From Tanypteryx hageni (Eukaryota; Arthropoda; Insecta; Odonata; Petaluridae), in NCBI GenBank assembly GCA_028673005.1, contig CM054120.1, positions 74,325,533-74,389,532 of the forward strand: DNA of 64,000 bases, read 5' to 3'. The notes beneath the pieces were generated by a model. It was not told the origin of the DNA, did no database searches, and saw nothing but the letters and a program-made list of their open reading frames with translations. A program made the position numbers and the translations under genes. Shown here piece by piece: positions 54,830 to 64,000 of this stretch (position 1 is the first letter of the stretch; each line of letters begins with the position of its first letter).

Positions 54830-57800
54830 CTTGCAGGGGATCGGTCTGTTCGATGTTGACCGCTGTTCCCTTTGTAATTATCAGCAACTGAGTTGGTTTT
54901 GACGAATTTGTTGTAAACGTGATAAATGGCCAATCTTGAGTGTGAATCGCAGTTGTTGCGAACCATCATGTGTGACTGAAAGACCTCCATCCATGCAGCA
55001 ACCTTTCTTCTTTCCTCTGAAGTCAATCTCATTGCCATTTCGTTACTGCTATGGAAAGAAAAATAATTCTCATAAGCCAGATCTCACACCTTGTGATTTC
55101 TGGCTGTGTTATATAAGTATTAACATTTCTTTGAAGAACAATGTAATTATCCTGTAATTTCATTAAGAAATAGTGATTTTTTAAATGAAAGAGGTATGAG
55201 ATTTCCCCTGGCATTCTCTTCCTTTACTTATCATATGGTTGTTGCTATCATACTTTGTTGCTGTATATAATTTGAGTTTATGGTACATTGTGTTGATTAT
55301 TACTTTTTGGCCTGCTGTCTATGTATGATTTGATGGAATTATTGTGACATGAATTGTCCCATTTACATTCTCTCATAATTCACAAGATACTTAAGATACA
55401 AAAATGGTACGACTCTTCTTAAATGACACTTGTGCTGACAATAGGCAGTCGAATATAACACATTGACAAGGAAAATGCTTACAAATATATTGGAATGAAA
55501 TTATTCATAATAGATATATTTAAGACATATACTCAATAGAATTGTCTACTTGGAGAGATAATAAATGATAGGAAAATAGCACTTGGATGAACAAGGAAAT
55601 TTGGCCAGCTGGGTTGCAGTTCTTTGCCGGTTTCTCTAGCCCTCTGCCAGTCTCTCTTTCTCTCTATAATGTCTCAGCTTCGACTCGTGACTGCTTGCTC
55701 ACCTTCATGGTATTGCTCTCCAGCATTGCTAGCTTGGAAATCCCCTCGTTCGATTTTTTTCGAGAAGAGGGCATACATCTCGTGGAAGTCACTTTCTTAA
55801 TTAACACAATTGTAGTATTCTCTTTTGGGCTAATTTCTGTTGCCTATAAAGGAAGAAACCCAGCATGTCATGCAATGCAGTCATACTTGCATTGCAGTCG
55901 TACAAATGTTGCTGTCATTTATGCGGGGTTTGTAGGGGATCATTAGAGCAATGGCGGAATCGGAAAAGCCTTCCTGTTTTCCTGAGGAATGAAGATAGGA
56001 CGAAATTTGGTAGGAGTGGTGGTCTGTGGGGTTGGAAGTAAGGTGATGGTAAAAGGTTTCGTCAGAAAGTTGGCGCTCGGCTTCCTCGTTATATTTGGCA
56101 CGATCTATCACAACCGTGGTGGTGTCCTTGTCGGCAGGGAGGATGATGATATGGTCAAGATGTTTGAGTGTAGAATTACATTATATATAACATATATAAT
56201 GTGACATGCAAAGCAATTTTGTATTCAAATGGCACAATGCAACATTCATTGAAAAAGTTTCTTTATTCTTGCATTATAGTTAGTTTTCCAAATATAAAAT
56301 TCAATGTTTATCTTGTGAATGAATTATAAAATGATTAACAAAATATGTTTTAACTTCTTACATCTTTCTACAGATTTCACATCCAAAAGACTTTTTAGTA
56401 TGAATTCTCAAATGGACTATAGTACTTTTTTGAGGCAATCCTATAAAGACTTCAAAATATATCATTGAATGCACAACAGATCACCCTTTTGAGTGAAACT
56501 CATTACTTGCTAATCAAATTGAAAATGCCTTTCTCAATTGTTCTTACATGATAGACTAGAGCACACATTTGAGTGAAATCCTTGCCATATTTCTCACATT
56601 GAAAAATTCTTTCTCTGGTATGTCCTCAAATGACAAATTAGAGTAATTTTTAGAATGCAACTCTTCCAACACTTCTTATATTGAAAAGGCCCTCCTGAAG
56701 CATGTGCCCTCAAGTTATATACTAGATGACTCTTACGATTGTATCCTTCACCACAATATTGACATTTCAAACTCTCTCATGAGAATGTATATTGGAAAGC
56801 CTTAAAAGAGCACCCTTTTGAGTGCAAATTTTCCCACATTTCTCACATTTAAAATGCCAGTTAGCCAGCTCTCTGTGCTTATCACTACATCTGCCTCAGT
56901 TTTCGCTGATAAATTCTGAAATTCTGCTGTATTATTCCTGATACTACGGCAGTTTATATTTAACATTGTTAATGAGTCACATACGGGCCGCTTCTGAATT
57001 TTTCCTGTGTCATGGATGGTGCGACTTCTAAGAGCGGCGTTATCATTGCTATTGTTAGCGCAGAGTTTCTTGAGTCCTAACGTCGGCCTAGGTATTGACC
57101 TACCATCCGAGTTAATAAAGTTATTCGGATGCAGTTATTTGATGACTCCGAAATTGACCTACGCACTGGCCTACTCTCTAATCTAAAAAAGCTCTACAAT
57201 TCTCCTAGATTCTACCACCTACTTTCTGGGCTGCCACGGCAGTATAGTGAATTCCGGATCGGTTCCGGGGCACCCTACATGATTCGAGAACCCACCCGAG
57301 TTCCACGAAATCTACTCTCATGCTCTCGCAAAACTTCCTGTCTCCGATTCAAGCCGATCACTCGGCTCCAAACCGTCGAACCCCGGCACAGCACAGATCA
57401 CCGAAGGAATCCAATATCTCCTCAGAACCCCGAACTTCTGCGTCATTGGTGCCTACAGACGCCACTATCCGCAGCTTGGAGCATCCCGTGCCACTTGCAG
57501 GTACCCGAACCGCCTTCATCACCTGTGGCACTGTTTCGCCTGGAATACACCAAGAAAATACCCGCTATCTCCCTCCCGACGGGCCCTTTCCCTCAACGGT
57601 GCCACTATACGCCGGACGTTCGACCTACCTATCGCTAAGATTCCTCCCTCCCAACCCGACCTCCGCTAGGTGCGTCATTCCTCGAGTCAGTGGGAGTGGA
57701 TGCGGCCACAGAATTCGTCGTGCCATCCTTAGATAGCGCTTCGAATCTGTTTTTGACGGGGATTGAGTCAGTTTCCGCCCTCCCGTATCCCAGCCATGGC

Positions 57801-59145
57801 CGTCCCGCGAACTTTGGTAGCCACCTTTAGCCCGTCGGGCTCGGAAGATGAAGCCACCCTTTCCGGGTTAGTGTCGCCTACGTCTCCATCTTCGACGACA
57901 CAGCAAGCCTTCGCTCTCGAGCTAGCTCGAGGTACTACCTTGGTACGGCAAGGCGACTCGAAGGTCCCCGCATCTTCAGCCCCCTTCGGATCAGCATCCA
58001 ACTCCCTAACCTTAGAGAGGAGCTTCGCTACAATCCTCTCGAGTTCTGTGATCTGCGATCTTAGATGATATAGAACATGAACTGTACCTTCTTATTCTCC
58101 TCTTCTTTCTTTGCTGCCATTTCTGTGCACTGTTGTTTTTCGATGTTCGACAGTCTCTCTCTCTCTTCCTCTTTCGGAAGCTCCTTGAACTAGGCATTGG
58201 CACCTCAGACAATGATGAACTGTCTACTCTAGTTAGGTCTGTCACATCGCAAGCCTTCTTATTCTCCATGAATCTTCATGAGATAATGAAGTCTCTCTCA
58301 ATCTGGTTTTAATGAATTTATTATTTATTTATGTAATAGCATGGGGATAGTTTCATATTATTTTATTTTGTCTCATCTAAAAATTTGTATGATGTCTTCA
58401 TAATTCCTTTACTATTGTCATCAAACAGAGGGAGTTTTATGCATCGATTCAACATTGACGCAATTTATGCAATATGTATTTTTGTAGACTTTTTCATAAA
58501 TATGATATAGCACAAAATTAATGGGTAGTTAGTTCTTGGAGAGTTTTAGAAAAAATTGTTTTTCTCAAAAATGGTTGCGTAGAATTTGATTAAAATCAAC
58601 CCAATTGTTGAGCCTGATGTCACAAATAATACTGCGTAAGCCATATTTCTCGAAAATTACCATATGGCGTCCAGTGACATCAATTTCCGCTAAGCTACCT
58701 TACCTAAGCCCTATGACAACTCCTCCTTCGCGATCCACTCTAAACCTTACTACAGTCTAACGGCATAGCCGAATTACAGTAGTCTGGGGCCATGGGCTAC
58801 CCACCTCTTATAACTTACAGTCTCCTTCAATTTTTGCCGAACATAATCGCCGATTATTCGGACAGAAATGGAATGTGACAGGATTTGGGATTGAAACAAG
58901 ACCAATTCTAGTTATTACCATTTAATTCTAAGATATGATTAGTTTCTGCGATACATATTTTTAGAATTGTTTTTTTCTTGCCTTCGCTGAATCAAAATCT
59001 ACTATGATGTCTTCATAATTCCTTTTCTATTGTCATCAAACAGAGGGAGTTTTAGGCGTCGATTCAACATTGACGCACGAACATCGTTCTTCACTCTCGC
59101 CATCTTCGAAAACGCTCTTTCTGCGCTGCAATTGGTAACTTGTAA
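54830..59145 (+). repeat. Array 2, unit V4
   Basis: Left-half markers GGTTTCTC, AAGGAAGAAACCC, CGGAAAAGCC and GTCCTTGTCGG are shared with V5. Right-half marker GACTCGAAGG is shared with V3. Elements: Penelope-like 55881-56176, LINE 56851-58269, hAT C-terminus 58971-59145. Confidence 0.94.
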
Positions 59146-62100
59146 CTTGCAGGGGATCGGTCTGTTCGATGTTGACCGCTGTTCCCTTTGTAATTATCAG
59201 CAACTGAGTTGGTTTTGACGAATTTGTTGTAAACGTGATAAATGGCCAATCTTGAGTGTGAATCGCAGTTGTTGCGAACCATCATGTGTGACTGAAAGAC
59301 CTCCATCCATGCAGCAACCTTTCTTCTTTCCTCTGAAGTCAATCTCATTGCCATTTCGTTACTGCTATGGAAAGAAAAATAATTCTCATAAGCCAGATCT
59401 CACACCTTGTGATTTCTGGCTGTGTTATATAAGTATTAACATTTCTTTGAAGAACAATGTAATTATCCTGTAATTTCATTAAGAAATAGTGATTTTTTAA
59501 ATGAAAGAGGTATGAGATTTCCCCTGGCATTCTCTTCCTTTACTTATCATATGGTTGTTGCTATCATACTTTGTTGCTGTATATAATTTGAGTTTATGGT
59601 ACATTGTGTTGATTATTACTTTTTGGCCTGCTGTCTATGTATGATTTGATGGAATTATTGTGACATGAATTGTCCCATTTACATTCTCTCATAATTCACA
59701 AGATACTTAAGATACAAAAATGGTACGACTCTTCTTAAATGACACTTGTGCTGACAATAGGCAGTCGAATATAACACATTGACAAGGAAAATGCTTACAA
59801 ATATATTGGAATGAAATTATTCATAATAGATATATTTAAGACATATACTCAATAGAATTGTCTACTTGGAGAGATAATAAATGATAGGAAAATAGCACTT
59901 GGATGAACAAGGAAATTTGGCCAGCTGGGTTGCAGTTCTTTGCCGGTTTCTCTAGCCCTCTGCCAGTCTCTCTTTCTCTCTATAATGTCTCAGCTTCGAC
60001 TCGTGACTGCTTGCTCACCTTCATGGTATTGCTCTCCAGCATTGCTAGCTTGGAAATCCCCTCGTTCGATTTTTTTCGAGAAGAGGGCATACATCTCGTG
60101 GAAGTCACTTTCTTAATTAACACAATTGTAGTATTCTCTTTTGGGCTAATTTCTGTTGCCTATAAAGGAAGAAACCCAGCATGTCATGCAATGCAGTCAT
60201 ACTTGCATTGCAGTCGTACAAATGTTGCTGTCATTTATGCGGGGTTTGTAGGGGATCATTAGAGCAATGGCGGAATCGGAAAAGCCTTCCTGTTTTCCTG
60301 AGGAATGAAGATAGGACGAAATTTGGTAGGAGTGGTGGTCTGTGGGGTTGGAAGTAAGGTGATGGTAAAAGGTTTCGTCAGAAAGTTGGCGCTCGGCTTC
60401 CTCGTTATATTTGGCACGATCTATCACAACCGTGGTGGTGTCCTTGTCGGCAGGGAGGATGATGATATGGTCAAGATGTTTGAGTGTAGAATTACATTAT
60501 ATATAACATATATAATGTGACATGCAAAGCAATTTTGTATTCAAATGGCACAATGCAACATTCATTGAAAAAGTTTCTTTATTCTTGCATTATAGTTAGT
60601 TTTCCAAATATAAAATTCAATGTTTATCTTGTGAATGAATTATAAAATGATTAACAAAATATGTTTTAACTTCTTACATCTTTCTACAGATTTCACATCC
60701 AAAAGACTTTTTAGTATGAATTCTCAAATGGACTATAGTACTTTTTTGAGGCAATCCTATAAAGACTTCAAAATATATCATTGAATGCACAACAGATCAC
60801 CCTTTTGAGTGAAACTCATTACTTGCTAATCAAATTGAAAATGCCTTTCTCAATTGTTCTTACATGATAGACTAGAGCACACATTTGAGTGAAATCCTTG
60901 CCATATTTCTCACATTGAAAAATTCTTTCTCTGGTATGTCCTCAAATGACAAATTAGAGTAATTTTTAGAATGCAACTCTTCCAACACTTCTTATATTGA
61001 AAAGGCCCTCCTGAAGCATGTGCCCTCAAGTTATATACTAGATGACTCTTACGATTGTATCCTTCACCACAATATTGACATTTCAAACTCTCTCATGAGA
61101 ATGTATATTGGAAAGCCTTAAAAGAGCACCCTTTTGAGTGCAAATTTTCCCACATTTCTCACATTTAAAATGCCAGTTAGCCAGCTCTCTGTGCTTATCA
61201 CTACATCTGCCTCAGTTTTCGCTGATAAATTCTGAAATTCTGCTGTATTATTCCTGATACTACGGCAGTTTATATTTAACATTGTTAATGAGTCACATAC
61301 GGGCCGCTTCTGAATTTTTCCTGTGTCATGGATGGTGCGACTTCTAAGAGCGGCGTTATCATTGCTATTGTTAGCGCAGAGTTTCTTGAGTCCTAACGTC
61401 GGCCTAGGTATTGACCTACCATCCGAGTTAATAAAGTTATTCGGATGCAGTTATTTGATGACTCCGAAATTGACCTACGCACTGGCCTACTCTCTAATCT
61501 AAAAAAGCTCTACAATTCTCCTAGATTCTACCACCTACTTTCTGGGCTGCCACGGCAGTATAGTGAATTCCGGATCGGTTCCGGGGCACCCTACATGATT
61601 CGAGAACCCACCCGAGTTCCACGAAATCTACTCTCATGCTCTCGCAAAACTTCCTGTCTCCGATTCAAGCCGATCACTCGGCTCCAAACCGTCGAACCCC
61701 GGCACAGCACAGATCACCGAAGGAATCCAATATCTCCTCAGAACCCCGAACTTCTGCGTCATTGGTGCCTACATACGCCACTATCCGCAGCTTGGAGCAT
61801 CCCGTGCCACTTGCAGGTACCCGAACCGCCTTCATCACCTGTGGCACTGTTTCGCCTGGAATACAACAAGAAAATACCCGCTATCTCCCTCCCGACGGGC
61901 CCTTTCCCTCAACGGTGCCACTATACGCCGGACGTTCGACCTACCTATCGCTAAGATTCCTCCCTCCCAACCCGACCTCCGCTAGGTGCGTCATTCCTCG
62001 AGTCAGTGGGAGTGGATGCGGCCACAGAATTCGTCGTGCCATCCTTAGATAGCGCTTCGAATCTGTTTTTGACGGGGATTGAGTCAGTTTCCGCCCTCCC

Positions 62101-63461
62101 GTATCCCAGCCATGGCCGTCCCGCCAACTTTGGTAGCCACCTTTAGCCCGTCGGGCTCGGAAGATGAAGCCACCCTTTCCGGGTTAGTGTCGCCTACGTC
62201 TCCATCTTCGACGACACAGCAAGCCTTCGCTCTCGAGCTAGCTCGAGGTACTACCTTGGTACGGCAAGGCGACTCGGAGGTCCCCGCATCTTCAGCCCCC
62301 TTCGGATCAGCATCCAACTCCCTAACCTTAGAGAGGAGCTTCGCTACAATCCTCTCGAGTTCTGTGATCTGCGATCTTAGATGATATAGAACATGAACTG
62401 TACCTTCTTATTCTCCTCTTCTTTCTTTGCTGCCATTTCTGTGCACTGTTGTTTTTCGATGTTCGACAGTCTCTCTCTATCTTCCTCTTTCGGAAGCTCC
62501 TTGAACTAGGCATTGGCACCTCAGACAATGATGAACTGTCTACTCTAGTTAGGTCTGTCACATCGCAAGCCTTCTTATTCTCCATGAATCTTCATGAGAT
62601 AATGAAGTCTCTCTCAATCTGGTTTTAACGAATTTATTATTTATTTATGTAATAGCATGGGGATAGTTTCATATTATTTTATTTTGTCTCATCTAAAAAT
62701 TTGTATGATGTCTTCATAATTCCTTTACTATTGTCATCAAACAGAGGGAGTTTTATGCATCGATTCAACATTGACGCAATTTATGCAATATGTATTTTTG
62801 TAGACTTTTTCATAAATATGATATAGCACAAAATTAATGGGTAGTTAGTTCTTGGAGAGTTTTAGAAAAAATTGTTTTTCTCAAAAATGGTTGCGTAGAA
62901 TTTGATTAAAATCAACCCAATTGTTGAGCCTGATGTCACAAATAATACTGCGTAAGCCATATTTCTCGAAAATTACCATATGGCGTCCAGTGACATCAAT
63001 TTCCGCTAAGCTACCTTACCTAAGCCCTATGACAACTCCTCCTTCGCGATCCACTCTAAACCTTACTACAGTCTAACGGCATAGCCGAATTACAGTAGTC
63101 TGGGGCCATGGGCTACCCACCTCTTATAACTTACAGTCTCCTTCAATTTTTGCCGAACATAATCGCCGATTATTCGGACAGAAATGGAATGTGACAGGAT
63201 TTGGGATTGAAACAAGACCAATTCTAGTTATTACCATTTAATTCTAAAATATGATTAGTTTCTGCGATACATATTTTTAGAATTGTTTTTTTCTTGCCTT
63301 CGCTGAATCAAAATCTACTATGATGTCTTCATAATTCCTTTTCTATTGTCATCAAACAGAGGGAGTTTTAGGCGTCGATTCAACATTGACGCACGAACAT
63401 CGTTCTTCACTCTCGCCATCTTCGAAAACGCTCTTTCTGCGCTGCAATTTGTAACTTGTAA
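59146..63461 (+). repeat. Array 2, unit V5
   Basis: Left half matches V4 (CGGAAAAGCC, GTCCTTGTCGG). Right half has its own changes: GAATACAACAAG, CCCGCCAACTTTGG and CTCTCTATCTTCC, with CTACATACGCC and GACTCGGAGG. Elements: Penelope-like 60197-60492, LINE 61167-62585, hAT C-terminus 63287-63461. Confidence 0.94.
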
Positions 63462-64000
63462 CTTGCAGGGGATCGGTCTGTTCGATGTTGACCGCTGTTC
63501 CCTTTGTAATTATCAGCAACTGAGTTGGTTTTGACGAATTTGTTGTAAACGTGATAAATGGCCAATCTTGAGTGTGAATCGCAGTTGTTGCGAATCATCA
63601 TGTGTGACTGAAAGACCTCCATCCATGCAGCAACCTTTCTTCTTTCCTCTGAAGTCAATCTCATTGCCATTTCGTTACTGCTATGGAAAGAAAAATAATT
63701 CTCATAAGCCAGATCTCACACCTTGTGATTTCTGGCTGTGTTATATAAGTATTAACATTTCTTTGAAGAACAATGTAATTATCCTGTAATTTCATTAGGA
63801 AATAGTGATTTTTTAAATGAAACAGGTATGAGATTTCCCCTGGCATTCTCTTCATTTACTTATCATATGGTTGTTGCTATCATACTTTGTTGCTGTATAA
63901 AATTTGAGTTTATGGTACATTGTGTTGATTATTACTTTTTGGCCTGCTGTCTATGTATGATTTGATGGAATTATTGTGACATGAATTGTCCCATTTACAT
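63462..64000 (+). repeat. Array 2, unit V6 (cut by the window edge)
   Basis: Mariner part 63462-63775 and the following flank to ATTGTCCCATTTACAT. Private changes: GCGAATCATCATG near 63590 and GAAACAGGTATG near 63820. Confidence 0.92.

Larger units (their letters stand above)
41882..64000 (+). repeat. Tandem array 2 of the ~4.3-kb mosaic unit
   Basis: Five full units at an exact 4316-bp spacing and the first 539 bp of a sixth; it continues beyond the window. The first unit starts inside the complete mariner-like element at CTTGCAGGGG (41882). All later units start at the same base preceded by hAT sequence. Confidence 0.95.

Overview
The window looks like repeat-rich DNA from an arthropod nuclear genome (inferred; the species cannot be fixed). 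It is AT-rich and has no operons or ribosome binding sites. Almost all recognisable coding sequence is decayed transposon: mariner-like with a PDLTPCDF signature, Tigger/pogo, hAT/ZMYM1-like, piggyBac-like, Penelope-like, CR1-clade LINE and an RT/RNase H element, plus a decayed C2H2 zinc-finger run. I see no tRNA, rRNA, CRISPR array or intact housekeeping gene.

Layout. (1) 1-4777: block X, starting in a hAT remnant and ending in a 5'-truncated mariner-like element. (2) 4777-21529: array 1, one truncated and three full tandem units of about 4.3 kb. (3) 21530-21798: hAT remnant, then a non-array island (21799-36209). The island holds a Cys-rich pseudogene, a piggyBac-like N-terminus, an RT/RNase H remnant, and a 27.6-36.0 kb cassette of nested inverted and direct duplications. 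That cassette carries two near-identical 148-codon genes and two ankyrin-like 144-codon genes, one of them broken. (4) 36210-37082: a diverged unit end plus hAT. (5) 37083-41858: second copy of block X (offset 37082), now with a complete 1206-bp mariner-like element. (6) 41882-64000: array 2, five full units and the start of a sixth.

The tandem unit is a mosaic: mariner 5' part, flank, Penelope-like RT fragment, zinc-finger remnant, CR1-type ORF1 and endonuclease start, a 73-bp duplication, and a hAT C-terminus. Successive units meet at a hAT|mariner junction with a CTTG overlap. Block X lies between exactly the same two points, so the 4.3-kb unit reads as a deletion derivative of a ~9.3-kb hAT-X-mariner-Y repeat. 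Variants shared between neighbouring units show that later amplification used a different register.

The best candidates for real, undescribed genes are in the island: the 148-aa protein with a 28-residue P-x-W repeat (28765-29211 and its inverted copy), the small ankyrin-like gene (31219-31653), and a 21-bp motif that recurs at rearrangement breakpoints around them.
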